Positions 7,975 to 17,700 of a stretch of 64,000 nucleotides of DNA are shown here, piece after piece. The notes beneath the pieces were generated by a model, which saw only the letters and a program-made list of their open reading frames with translations, was not told where the DNA came from and did no database searches. The position numbers and the translations under genes are program-made. This DNA comes from JAVBSC01 sp031547305 (lineage in GTDB: Bacteria > Desulfobacterota > Desulfovibrionia > Desulfovibrionales > Desulfovibrionaceae): positions 6,770-70,769 of the forward strand of contig JAVBSC010000033.1 of NCBI GenBank assembly GCA_031547305.1. Direction: 5' to 3'. Each line of letters opens with the position of its first letter. The first letter of the stretch is position 1.

Positions 7975-8709
7975 TCAATCCGCCACAACAAAGGCCTGGC
8001 CGAATTCTCCGCTCAAACCGTCCGCCGCGTTTTCCGCCGTTGCCAGGCTGGGGTACGGCCCCACCTGCACGCGCCACATGTTAACCTGGTCCGCGTACAC
8101 GGTTCTGACTCCGCCGCGCCGGCTCATGCGGGCTTTAAGCGCCTCCGCGTTGGATTTGACGGAAAAGGCCCCGATCTGCACGTAGAAGGAGCCCTTCAGG
8201 TCGCCGTCCTGCAAACCCTTGACCGCGCCGATGCTTTCCAGGCGCACCCTGGCCGTGCCCGCGCCGATCATGCCCAGGCGTTCGGCCCCGGCCTTGGTCA
8301 AATCTATGACCCTGTTGGCAACAAAGGGACCCCGGTCGTTTACCCGCACTTCTATGGATTTGCCGTTGTTCAGGTTGGTCACCCGCAGTCTGGTTTCAAA
8401 AGGCAGAATTTTGTGGGCCGCGGTCATGCCGTACATGTCGTAGCGCTCGCCGTTGGCCGTCTGCTTGCCGTGAAAGTTCGGGCCGTACCAGGAGGCCACG
8501 CCCTCCTCGCTGTAGCCGTGGGCGGAGAGCAAAGGATAATAGGTCTTGCCGCCGATGGTGTACGGCTTGGTGCCGCGTTGGGTTTTGGCCCCGGTCCTGC
8601 CGGAGCCGGAGGACTCGCCGCCACCGAAAAGGCCGAATTTGCCGCAACCGTGCAGGCCGAGAAGCAACAAGAAAAACAACACCGCATATAACGTTCCATA
8701 CCTGCGCAA
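7975..8709 (-). CDS. rlpA: RlpA-like lytic transglycosylase lipoprotein with SPOR domain
   Basis: 244 residues. The start is TTG 8709, decided by an AAGGAGG site 6 bases upstream. The N-terminus is a lipoprotein signal ending in the lipobox LHGC (Cys22). Next comes the double-psi beta-barrel core (GVASWYGPNFHGKQTANGE, RVTNLNNGKSIEVRVNDRGPF), then a C-terminal SPOR repeat domain (GSFYVQIGAFSV, WRVQVGPY). Family members sit in the outer membrane, bind denuded glycan at the septum through SPOR and cleave it during cell separation. Confidence 0.94.
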   Translation of the reverse strand: MRRYGTLYAVLFFLLLLGLHGCGKFGLFGGGESSGSGRTGAKTQRGTKPYTIGGKTYYPLLSAHGYSEEGVASWYGPNFHGKQTANGERYDMYGMTAAHKILPFETRLRVTNLNNGKSIEVRVNDRGPFVANRVIDLTKAGAERLGMIGAGTARVRLESIGAVKGLQDGDLKGSFYVQIGAFSVKSNAEALKARMSRRGGVRTVYADQVNMWRVQVGPYPSLATAENAADGLSGEFGQAFVVAD

Positions 8710-8962
8710 AGCCGGCCTCCTTCAGAAACAGCCACGGTTTTAATCCCGCATATTAGCGCCAGCAAAGGCAAAAGCACAAGCACGATCTGGCCGTGGGGCC
8801 CAGCGCCCCTCAGGTCCGTCATTTTTTTGATCCGGCGCTCCCGGCATGGGATACAAACTAAATTATTACAATATATTATCCTGATGGCAAAAAGATTGCA
8901 TATGGGAAAGCGACACTTGCCTTCAAGCAAAAATTTGTAATACGTATAACTCGGGAGGCCTT

Positions 8963-9331
8963 ATGCTCTTTTTACTCGGCGGGCGTGAAAAAAACAAAAA
9001 ACCGGCCACAGCCAAAGTGGAAAATCTGGACAGGGTAAAAGAACTCTTTACCACCGGCCGGTTTCCGGTTGTCACAACATCCTGCCTGGATGACGAGCGC
9101 AAGGTGGGCAAAGTGCTGGGCCTGGTGGTTTGCCGGGGGTTCGACTCCGAGGACGCCTTTTTCGGCATGGCCGCCAGAGCCGTGAACAAGGGCGCGCAGG
9201 CCATAGTTTCTTACCAGGAAAACGTGGCCTTTCACCCGGACGGCAGCAAATTCTTCACCTGTTACGGCACGGCCGTGCAGTTCGAGCAAGCGCCAGGCCA
9301 GCAGCCTCTGCGCCTGTCCATGCGCACTTAG
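8963..9331 (+). CDS. Hypothetical protein with YbjQ-like C-terminal region
   Basis: 122 residues. ATG 8963 is preceded by GGGAGG. The first 25 residues are mildly hydrophobic, then basic, which could be a weak membrane anchor. The segment VLGLVVCRGFDSEDAF followed by AARAVNKGAQAIVSYQ and CYGTAVQFE has the layout of the YbjQ/heavy-metal-binding pentamer family (G-A-(N/Q)-A-(V/I) and a final YGTAV strand). That resemblance is by eye and distant. A strong terminator follows at 9477-9525, so it is probably monocistronic. Confidence 0.6.
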   Translation: MLFLLGGREKNKKPATAKVENLDRVKELFTTGRFPVVTTSCLDDERKVGKVLGLVVCRGFDSEDAFFGMAARAVNKGAQAIVSYQENVAFHPDGSKFFTCYGTAVQFEQAPGQQPLRLSMRT

Positions 9332-9432
9332 AGCAAATTACGCCTGCGAAAAACTCGCGGGCGCTGCAACGCTCCGTACCGCCAAAGAATTGTGTCGGAT
9401 GGAAAATCTCAAAGTTGAAAAGCTTCAATGCC
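9328..9432. repeat. Dispersed intergenic repeat, copy A
   Basis: Begins TTAGAGCAAATTACGC and later reads CGGATGGAAAATCTCAAAGT. The same blocks occur in the same order at 53537-53670, with insertions. It overlaps the 3' end of the upstream gene by a few bases. Confidence 0.55.
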
Positions 9433-9476
9433 GCGTCAAGCGGCACTGGACATATCGCAAACGCTTTCATTTCTGG

Positions 9477-9525
9477 ACGCCATACCTGGATTTGCCGATA
9501 AATCCCGGTATGGCGTTTTCCTTTT
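9477..9525 (+). terminator. Rho-independent terminator
   Basis: ACGCCATACC (9477-9486) pairs with GGTATGGCGT (9507-9516), an inner GGATTT/AAATCC stem continues it, and TTT-CC-TTTT follows. It closes the transcript of the 8963-9331 gene. The rest of 9332-9716 holds the repeat copy and, presumably, the promoter of the capsule operon. Confidence 0.85.
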
Positions 9526-9716
9526 ACCCCAAACATCCGATGCCGGCCCCGCAAAGACCTAAACGCAACCAGGCAAAACTATGGACAAACCGCTCCCCAG
9601 GGGGTAAATAGTCTTGGCTATGCATTGCTGGTGGTTGTATATCATCGTAACTATACCACAGGTTTATCTTAACAACAGTGCGTTTTTTGGAAAAAATGAC
9701 GCGATCGGATTAATAT

Positions 9717-10130
9717 ATGCGTAATATATTCAAATACCTTTTGCCATTTGTCACCACCGGCGGGCATACCTTGCCCCGAAAGGAATTTTGCCTCGCCCGC
9801 GCCGGTTCGCTGGTCCTTCTGGCTCTTCTGATCCATGCCGCGGCGGGCTGCGCCGCCGGCCCCAAGCCGGCCGCGCCGTCCGGCGCCCAGCCCCACCAGC
9901 CCGCGGGAAGCCTCACGCCTGGCCAGACCGTAACAGCGCGCGACTCCGGCCGCCAGGTGGAAGTCAGCGCCGGCAAGCCGTATCTGTCCGCTCTGGGCGA
10001 AACCTGCTATGAAGCTCTCCAGCGGGAAGGCAGGCCGGGGCAGTTGCGCGCCATGTGCCTGCGCGACGGAGCCTGGGTGCTTATACCAGCGATATTTATG
10101 GATATTCCGGACGCAGACAAAGGCTTATGA
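9717..10130 (+). CDS. Small capsule-operon lipoprotein
   Basis: 137 residues. A long N-terminal segment leads to a hydrophobic stretch (SLVLLALLIHAAAGC) with lipobox AAGC, then a Pro/Ala-rich linker and a small domain with LGETCYEAL and MCLRDGAWVLIP, whose two cysteines could form a disulfide. It overlaps kpsM by ATGA and is therefore coupled to the export genes. A role as an accessory outer-membrane or periplasmic partner of KpsD is inferred from position only. The Shine-Dalgarno is weak, so a later start is possible. Confidence 0.7.
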   Translation: MRNIFKYLLPFVTTGGHTLPRKEFCLARAGSLVLLALLIHAAAGCAAGPKPAAPSGAQPHQPAGSLTPGQTVTARDSGRQVEVSAGKPYLSALGETCYEALQREGRPGQLRAMCLRDGAWVLIPAIFMDIPDADKGL

Positions 10131-10915
10131 ACGGATCGTTCTTGCAGGCCCTGCACACCCAGGGCCGGGTCTTGTGGGCTCTGTCCCTGCGGGAACTCGG
10201 CGACATGCGCGGCAAATCCCGCCTTGGCTACCTGTGGAACATCATCAAAACCGGTTTCGGGCTCGCCGTGTTCTGGGCTCTGCGCGCCGCCACCGGCATG
10301 CATACGCCCGGCAACCTGCCCATGCCCGTCTTTCTGCTGCTCGGTTTCATCACTTGGTTCATGTTCGAAGGCACCTTGAGCAAAATCATGGTGGCGGTGC
10401 AGTCCAACCGCAGCCTGCTGTCTTTTTCCCGCGTGCAGACGCTGGACCTGGCCCTCAGCGGGGCCCTGGTGAACATCGGCACGGAGCTGATCATCATGCT
10501 CCTGTATTTCTGCGTCTTCCGCTATGCCGGTTATTCGCTCCAACTGCTTAATATCCCCGGCTTCATAGTCGTAATGCTGTCTCTGGCGGCCTTCTCCATA
10601 GGCATTGGGCTCATCCTGGCCTCACTGGCCGCCTATGTGCCGGCGGTGGAGCAACTCATGCCCATTGTCCTGCGCATCTTGTTCCTTACCTCCGGCATCT
10701 TTTTTTCCGTAAGGGGCACCATGCGCGGCCCCATGGCGGAACTGCTCCTGCTCAATCCCATTATGATACATATTGAACTCACCCGCAGCTGTTTCAGCAG
10801 CCTGGCCCTGCCAAGGGAGTTTCACCCCGAAATCTTCTTCTGTGTTTCAGCGGTCATGCTGGCCCTTGGGTTTCTTATGGAACGCGGCACCAGAAACAAA
10901 GTGTTGTCCTCATGA
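10127..10915 (+). CDS. kpsM: Capsule polysaccharide ABC exporter, permease
   Basis: 262 residues. ABC-2 type permease with an amphipathic N-terminal segment (ALSLRELGDMRGKSRLGYLWNI) and six membrane helices, the usual KpsM/Wzm length. ATG 10127 overlaps the lipoprotein stop. With KpsT it flips a finished, lipid-linked polysaccharide across the inner membrane. Its 3' end overlaps kpsT by ATGA, giving strict translational coupling. Confidence 0.93.
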   Translation: MNGSFLQALHTQGRVLWALSLRELGDMRGKSRLGYLWNIIKTGFGLAVFWALRAATGMHTPGNLPMPVFLLLGFITWFMFEGTLSKIMVAVQSNRSLLSFSRVQTLDLALSGALVNIGTELIIMLLYFCVFRYAGYSLQLLNIPGFIVVMLSLAAFSIGIGLILASLAAYVPAVEQLMPIVLRILFLTSGIFFSVRGTMRGPMAELLLLNPIMIHIELTRSCFSSLALPREFHPEIFFCVSAVMLALGFLMERGTRNKVLSS

Positions 10916-11592
10916 TCGCCCTGCGTGAAGTGAGCAAAGCCTATAAAACCCACGGCGGCAAGCGGATTGTTCTGGACGACGTTTCCCAGGATTTTCCGCC
11001 CGGGGTGAACACCGGCATTCTGGGACGCAATGGAGCCGGCAAATCCACGCTGATCCGGCTGATCAACGGCGGTGAGATTCCGGATTCCGGAGAAATTGTA
11101 AGAAAAGCGCGCGTCTCCTGGCCGCTTGGCTTTTCCGGGGGGTTCAACTACAAACTGACCGGGCGGGAAAACCTGCGCTTCGTCTGCCGCCTGTACGACG
11201 AGCCGTATAAGGAAGTCGTGCGCTTTGTGGAAGAATTTTCCGAACTGGGCGACTATCTGGACATGCCGGTGCGTACCTATTCTTCCGGCATGAACGCCAA
11301 GCTGCTCTTCGGCCTGAGCATGGCCTTCCGCTTTGACTACTACCTGATTGACGAACTGACCGCGGTGGGCGACGCCGTGTTTCGCAAAAAAAGCGAGGCC
11401 TATTTCAACGAACGCAGCAAGGAAGCCACGTTGCTGGTGGTTTCCCACAGCCCGGACACCATTCGCAAGCACTGCCGGAGAGCCCTGGTTCTGCATGAGG
11501 GAAAACTGCTGAGCTTTCCTTCCCTGGAAGAATCGGAGGAATACTATCTGCGGGTATGCTGCGGATTTACCAAAGAGCAGGCAAAGGCTTAA
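10912..11592 (+). CDS. kpsT: Capsule polysaccharide ABC exporter, ATPase
   Basis: 226 residues, the short KpsT type without the C-terminal carbohydrate-binding domain found in some Wzt proteins. Walker A GRNGAGKST at residues 38-46, signature YSSGM, Walker B FDYYLIDE, and H-loop VVSHSPD are intact. The capsule-ATPase block LIDELTAVGDAVFR is also present. It energises export together with KpsM. Confidence 0.95.
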   Translation: MIALREVSKAYKTHGGKRIVLDDVSQDFPPGVNTGILGRNGAGKSTLIRLINGGEIPDSGEIVRKARVSWPLGFSGGFNYKLTGRENLRFVCRLYDEPYKEVVRFVEEFSELGDYLDMPVRTYSSGMNAKLLFGLSMAFRFDYYLIDELTAVGDAVFRKKSEAYFNERSKEATLLVVSHSPDTIRKHCRRALVLHEGKLLSFPSLEESEEYYLRVCCGFTKEQAKA

Positions 11593-11594
11593 AA

Positions 11595-12764
11595 ATGCAA
11601 GCTACTCAGAATATAGGCGGACTCTCCGCCCCCAAAAAAACCGGCGGATCATTCAGGAACTTCACGGCCGGATTTTTCAGAAAATCCGGCCGGACCGGCC
11701 GCCTGATGAAATTTTTCGTTTTCGTTCCCACGGTGCTTCTGGCCGTATACCTGGCCTTCATCCACTCGCCCATGTACATATCCGAAGCCCATTTCGCCGT
11801 GCGCAACAACGAGCCGGACGTAGGCGCGGCCATGCGCATGCTCACCCCGGGCGGAGCCATAGCCGACGCCTACATTGTGCAGAACTACATATTGTCGCCG
11901 GACATGCTGGGTAAAGTTGCCCAGGCCGTTGACCTGCGCGGGCACTTTGCCGACAAGTCCAAAGATGTCTATTCCCGGCTCTGGGCCAGCCCCACCCGAG
12001 AGGAACTCCTGGCCTACTGGCAGCGCCTGGTCGCCGTGGCCTACGATCTGGACAAGGGCTACCTGAGCGTGGAGGTAAAGGCCTATACCCCGGAGATGGC
12101 GCGAAAAATCAATGAAACCATCATGCACTACAGCGAGGAGCTGATCAACGATATGAACCGCCGGGCCAACCAGGACTCCATGCGCCTGGCCCGGGAGGAA
12201 GTGCGCCTGGCGGAAAAACGGCTCATGGAAGCGCGGGCCGCCATTCAGAAGTTTAGGGATTCCCACTCCATGCTGGATCCGCAAATAACCGCCAAAGGCC
12301 TGGAAGATGTCATCGGCAGACTGGAGGCCGAGGCCGCCGGCACCGAGGCGGAATTAAACGCTACTCTGCAACTGATGCAGAAAAACAGCCCCAGGGTGCT
12401 GGACATCCAGGTCCGGCTGAGTTCCCTGAAGGAACAAATCGTCCGTGAAAAAAACCGTCTGGCTGGACTGCACTCCGCCCGGAACTCCATAAGCTCCCTG
12501 GTTGGCGACTATTCAAACCTGCTCACAGAGGAAGAGTTCGCCAACCAGCAATTGGTCACCTCCATGTCCATGTACGAGGTGGCCAGGGTCAAAGCCGCGG
12601 CGCAGTCGCGCTATCTGGTGCCGTTCCAGCCGCCCACCCTGCCGCAGGAGTCCTTGTACCCCAGGCCGGTTTTGTTCACGCTTCTGGGGTTTGTGGCCTT
12701 TGTCGTGATTTTTGGCATTATCTCTCTTACCATAGCTTCCATCCGCGATCATATGGGGGTTTAG
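11595..12764 (+). CDS. kpsE: Capsule export inner-membrane/periplasmic protein KpsE
   Basis: 389 residues. ATG 11595 is chosen over an upstream in-frame ATG that lies inside kpsT; AAAGG is nearby. One N-terminal helix (FFVFVPTVLLAVYLAFI), a long periplasmic region with coiled coil (REEVRLAEKRLMEARAAIQKF), and a C-terminal helix (LFTLLGFVAFVVIFGIISL) give the polysaccharide-copolymerase topology. It links the KpsMT transporter to the outer-membrane channel. The stop is directly followed by kpsD. Confidence 0.92.
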   Translation: MQATQNIGGLSAPKKTGGSFRNFTAGFFRKSGRTGRLMKFFVFVPTVLLAVYLAFIHSPMYISEAHFAVRNNEPDVGAAMRMLTPGGAIADAYIVQNYILSPDMLGKVAQAVDLRGHFADKSKDVYSRLWASPTREELLAYWQRLVAVAYDLDKGYLSVEVKAYTPEMARKINETIMHYSEELINDMNRRANQDSMRLAREEVRLAEKRLMEARAAIQKFRDSHSMLDPQITAKGLEDVIGRLEAEAAGTEAELNATLQLMQKNSPRVLDIQVRLSSLKEQIVREKNRLAGLHSARNSISSLVGDYSNLLTEEEFANQQLVTSMSMYEVARVKAAAQSRYLVPFQPPTLPQESLYPRPVLFTLLGFVAFVVIFGIISLTIASIRDHMGV

Positions 12765-14567
12765 ATGCTGCGCAGATTGATTTTCATTTTCGCCGGAGTT
12801 CTGGCGCTTCTTTGTCCCCTGGCCGCTCTGGCCGCGAATATGGAGACAACCCCGAGCGGCGTGCCGCTCCAGGGTGGCGCGCCGCTTCAGGGGGGAACGC
12901 CCGCCTCGGCCATGCCTTATCAAACCGCCGTTCCCTCCGGCCTGCCCTCCGGCCAGGGCATGCAGAGTCCCCTGCCGGGCTCAGCCCAGCCCCTGTACGT
13001 GCCCGGGGACAATCCCCGGCAGGCCAAGAATTTTATTGGCGGGCCGGCCTGGTCCCAGCAAAGCTACGTGGCCAAACCGGATATCTTCCCGCCATTCGGG
13101 GCCAACCTGTTCCAGGGCCGCTTCGCCGGCACCTACCAGGAGGGCACGAACAGTTCCTACACCATCATGCCCGGGGATCGCATCCTCATTCACATCTGGG
13201 GGTCCAGAAGCTACACGGACACCCTTATGGTGGACCAGCAGGGCAACATCTTCGTGCCGGAAATCGGCCCGGTGCCGGTGGCCGGGCTTAACCAGAAAGG
13301 GCTTAAGGATGCGGTGCGCAACTATTTGTCATCGGTGTTCCGGGCCAACGTGGAGGCCTACGTCAACCTGCTGACAGCCCAGCCCGTGGCTGTGTACGTA
13401 ACCGGTTTTGTGACCAGTCCGGGCCGTTACGCCGGCGGCATGAACGACTCCGTGCTCTATTACCTGGACAGGGCCGGCGGCATAGTCGCGGAACGCGGCA
13501 GTTACCGGGATATCGTGGTGCAGCGCGGCGGCAAAGTCATCTCCCGGACCGATCTGTATCCATTTATCCTGAGCGGCCGGATAGCTTCCCCGCCCATGCA
13601 GGATGGCGACGTAATAGTCGTGGGCCCTAAAAAAGGCAGCATCGCGGCTTTTGGCATGATTCCGCAGCACGCCTGTTACGAAAGCGCCGGCAAGACCATG
13701 TCCGGGGATGAGCTGACCCGCCTGGCTTCCCCGGAGCCCTCGGTCTCCCACGTCAGCGTGACCGGCTCCCGCGACGCCAACCTGTTCAACGTGTACATGA
13801 GCCTGGATGAATTCCGTAAATTCACCCTGGCGGCCAACGACACTGTGGAGTTTCTGGCGGATAAGCCGAGCGAATCCATCATGGTTTCAGTAAGCGGCTC
13901 CATTCTTGGCTCTTCCCGCTATCCGGTGAAGCGCCCCACCACGCTGCGCCAGCTTCTGGCCCACGTACCGGTGGACAACGGCATGGCCAACCTGGACGGC
14001 ATTTATATCAAGCGCAAAAGCACCGTGGCCCAGCAGAAGAAGGCCATTGACGACTCCATGCGCCGCCTGGAATCCGCGGTGCTCATGACGCCCTCGGCCT
14101 CGGCGGAAACAGCGGCCATCCGCGTGCAGGAAGCAAATCTGGTCCAGAACTTCGTGCAGCGCGTGGGCATGGTCCAGCCGGACGGGGTCGTTGTGGTCAC
14201 CCAAAGGGGCCACACGGCGGACATTCTGCTGGAAGACGGCGACGAAGTGGTCATACCCCAGCGCTCGGACGTGGTGCATATCACCGGCGAAATCATGGTG
14301 CCGAAATCCGTGGTTTACAACCCAAACATGAAGATGAAGGACTACGTGGCCGCATCCGGCGGCTTCACCGACCGGGCGGACAAGGGCTATGTATTGGCCG
14401 TGCACCCCAACGGGGAGATAGTGGACGCCACCGCCCAGCCGGTCCAGCCGGGGGATCTGATCATGGTCATGCCGTACGCGGATCCCAAAGGATTCCAGAT
14501 CCTCAAGGATATCATGCAGGTGCTTTATCAGATTGCCGTGGCCACCAAGGTGGTTGTGTCCATATGA
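12765..14567 (+). CDS. kpsD: Capsule export outer-membrane protein KpsD
   Basis: 600 residues. Signal peptide (LIFIFAGVLALLCPLAALAA), then a Gly/Pro/Gln-rich linker, then the polysaccharide-export domain (YTIMPGDRILIHIWG, IFVPEIGPVPVAGL) and SLBB-like domains (YVTGFVTSPGRYAGG, VHITGEIMVPKSVVYNP). The length matches KpsD. It forms the periplasmic or outer-membrane conduit for capsule. The following 155 bases (14568-14722) are AT-rich and hold no gene; they probably contain the promoter of the next operon. Confidence 0.93.
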   Translation: MLRRLIFIFAGVLALLCPLAALAANMETTPSGVPLQGGAPLQGGTPASAMPYQTAVPSGLPSGQGMQSPLPGSAQPLYVPGDNPRQAKNFIGGPAWSQQSYVAKPDIFPPFGANLFQGRFAGTYQEGTNSSYTIMPGDRILIHIWGSRSYTDTLMVDQQGNIFVPEIGPVPVAGLNQKGLKDAVRNYLSSVFRANVEAYVNLLTAQPVAVYVTGFVTSPGRYAGGMNDSVLYYLDRAGGIVAERGSYRDIVVQRGGKVISRTDLYPFILSGRIASPPMQDGDVIVVGPKKGSIAAFGMIPQHACYESAGKTMSGDELTRLASPEPSVSHVSVTGSRDANLFNVYMSLDEFRKFTLAANDTVEFLADKPSESIMVSVSGSILGSSRYPVKRPTTLRQLLAHVPVDNGMANLDGIYIKRKSTVAQQKKAIDDSMRRLESAVLMTPSASAETAAIRVQEANLVQNFVQRVGMVQPDGVVVVTQRGHTADILLEDGDEVVIPQRSDVVHITGEIMVPKSVVYNPNMKMKDYVAASGGFTDRADKGYVLAVHPNGEIVDATAQPVQPGDLIMVMPYADPKGFQILKDIMQVLYQIAVATKVVVSI

Positions 14568-14722
14568 TTGTGCCGCCGGCGCCGGTTAATTATCACGTGC
14601 GATTCCGCTTTTTAGCGTTGCCTATAGCATTTTATAAGTGTAGACTATATGATTGTGTAGATATATAGTAGCACATAGAATAAAAAATTTTCTGTAAAAG
14701 TAATTCATACCCTTGTAGAAAT

Positions 14723-17700
14723 ATGGCTGACACCAACAAAGCGGATCGCTGCAATCAATTGGAACCTCTGGCTATTGTCGGGGCGGCCTGCCGCTTTCCC
14801 GGCAATGTGACGGACTTGGCGAGCTTTTGGCGCCTTCTGGCCAACGGCGAAGACGCTATTACGGAACTACCGCCGGAACGCTGCTCTCTGGAACGCTTTT
14901 TCAGCAATGCCGCCGACATGCCCGGGCACGCCTACACCAGGGCGGCCGGCGTGATCTATTTCATAAAAAGTTTCGACCCTGGATTCTTCGGTTTTTCCCG
15001 CAAGGAAGCCATGGATATGGAGCCGCAACAGCGGCTGATTCTGGAAACCGCCTGGGAAGCCATTGAAGCGGCCGGACTGCGGGCATCCGCCCTGCGCGGC
15101 TCGCGCGCCGGGGTGTTCGTCGGCGCTTCCAACATGGACTATACAGCCAGGGGCGCCGCGGATACCGGCGGACTCGGACCGTATTCCATGACCGGATCCA
15201 GCCTGAGCATCATCGCCAACCGGGTTTCCTACACCTTTGATCTGCACGGACCGAGCCTGGTGGTGGACACGGCCTGCTCTTCCTCCATGGTGGCTCTGCA
15301 CAGCGCCTGCGAAGCGCTGCGCCGCGGGGAGATCCCCCTGGCCCTGGTGGGCGGGGTGAACGTGTTGCTCAGCCCCTTGCCGTTTATCGGGTTTTCCAAG
15401 GCCCACATGCTGTCCCCGGACGGTCGCTGCAAGGTCTTTGACGCTTCGGGCAACGGCTACGTGCGCTCCGAAGGCGCCGGAATGATCGTTATCAAACCCC
15501 TGCGCCAGGCAAAAAAGGACAAGGATAACATCCTGGCCCTGATCGCCGGCACCGGGGTCAATTCCGACGGTCGCACCACCGGCCTGGCCCTGCCCAACCA
15601 GAAAGCCCAGGCCGCCCTGCTGCGGGAAATTTACGAGCGCTTTGAGCTGGACAAGGGCAAACTGGCCTATGTTGAGGCCCACGGAACAGGCACGGCGGCC
15701 GGAGATCCTCTGGAGGCCGGGGCTGTCGGCGAAGTGCTGGGCAAACCCCTGCGCGAAACGCGCTCCCTGCACATCGGCTCGGTCAAAAGCAACATCGGGC
15801 ACCTGGAGCCGGCCTCGGGCATGGCCGGGATCATCAAGGCGCTCCTGGTGCTGCAAAACGGGCAGATCCCCCCGAACCTGCATTTCAACACCCCCAACCC
15901 GGCCATTGATTTTGCCGGGCTGAACCTGACAGTGCCCACAAAGCTGACGCCCCTGCCCCAGTGCGGCAAAGACGCCCTGGTCAGCGTGAACTCCTTCGGC
16001 TTTGGCGGCACCAACGCGCATGTGGTCCTGCAAAAGGCCCCGGCCGCCCATATTGCCGCCAAAACGGCTTCTGAATCCATTCCACCGCTGTTTTTATCCG
16101 CCAGAAGCGAAAAAAGCCTGCGCGGGCAGGCCCTGGACCTGGCTGAACACCTGAAGGGCGCGGACGCCGCGACCTGCCGAGACGCGGCCGCCACCCTGGC
16201 CTGCTGCCGGGATCACCTGCGCTTCCGCGCTATTGTGGCGGACGTCAAGGCTGAAACCCTGTCCGGCCGGCTTCACAAACTCGGCAGTCTTGGCGAAGAC
16301 GGGGCGAAGAACCCGCCCGTGCTGGAAGGCGTTGGCGAAAATTGCCGCGGCGCATTCGTGTTTTCCGGCAACGGCGGGCAATGGTCCGGCATGGGGGCGG
16401 CGCTTCTGAAAAGCAACCGTGACTTCGCCCAGGCAATCCGGGAAGTGGACGGCTGCCTTACCCCGTTACGGCAGCGCCCCCTGCTGGCCATTATGGAAAA
16501 TCCGGAACAATATCCCACGGCGCACGCTTACACCGAAGACAGTCAGCCTCTGCTCTTCGCCCTGCAGGTGGGGCTGGTGCGGGCGCTCGCGGCCAAAGGC
16601 ATAACGCCGGACGCAGTGTTCGGGCACAGCGTTGGCGAAGTGGCGGCCGCCTGGGCCTGCGGGGCGCTCAGCCTTAAAGACGCCTGTACGGTCATTCACT
16701 TCCGCAGCCTTCTGCAGGCCCGCCTGCGCGGGGTCGGGGGCATGGCTGTGGCCAACATAAGCCGGAAAGAAGCGGAGAAACTCCTGGAGCCTTACGAAGG
16801 GCGTGTGGAAATAGCCGCTGTCAACACGGCGCAATCCCTGACTCTGAGCGGAGAAACCGAGCCTCTGGCCCAATGCGTGCAGGCCTGGAAAAAGCGCCGC
16901 ATCAGCGCTAAAATGCTGGACTTGCCCTATCCGTTCCACACGCGCCTCCTGGATTACCTCCAAGGGGAACTTCTGGAAGCGCTCAAGGGCATAAAGCCGC
17001 AAAAACCGGCGGTGCCGTATTTTTCCACGGTTGACTCCATAGGCGAAAAACCCTTTCTGCCGGATGCCGCCTACTGGTGGCGCAATCTGCGCAAGCCGGT
17101 GCAGTTTTATCCGGCCGCGAATAAAGCCCTTGAACAGGACTGCCGCATTTTTCTGGAAATAGGGCCGCACCGGGTGCTGCACGGCTACCTGCAGGAAATC
17201 GTGAAGCAAAGCGGCGTTTCAGCGTCCGTGCTCTCAACTCTGCATCGGAACGGCAACGATGCGGAACGCTTTGAAACCGCCTGGAAGGAAGCCTGGCAGC
17301 GCGGCTGGACATTAAATACAAAGGCTTTCGTGCGCGCCCCCTTCAAGCGCCGGGTTCTGCCGCCCTACGCCTGGAACAGGGAACACCTGTGGACTCCGGA
17401 CAGCCCGGAATGCCGGGAATTCCTCGGCACCCCACGCCTGCATCCCCTGCTTGGCTGGCGCCTGCCCCTGGCGGCTCCGGCTTTTGAAAATGTGTTTTCC
17501 CTGCCGGACTATCCATGGCTGGCCGACCACAAGGCTGGAGAAGGCATTCCCTTCCCGGCCGCCGGATTTTTGGAAATGATGCTGGCGGCCGGGGGCGCGC
17601 TGCACCCTGACGAGCAAGTGGAGCTGGAGCGGGTGGCCATTTTCCGGCCCATGCGCCTGAGCGTCGCTTCCGCGCAAAGCGTGCGCCTGCTCGCGGATCA

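Noticed and set aside
14867..16051. 394-codon minus-strand open frame
   Set aside because: Shadow of the PKS ketosynthase; the plus strand holds all catalytic motifs.
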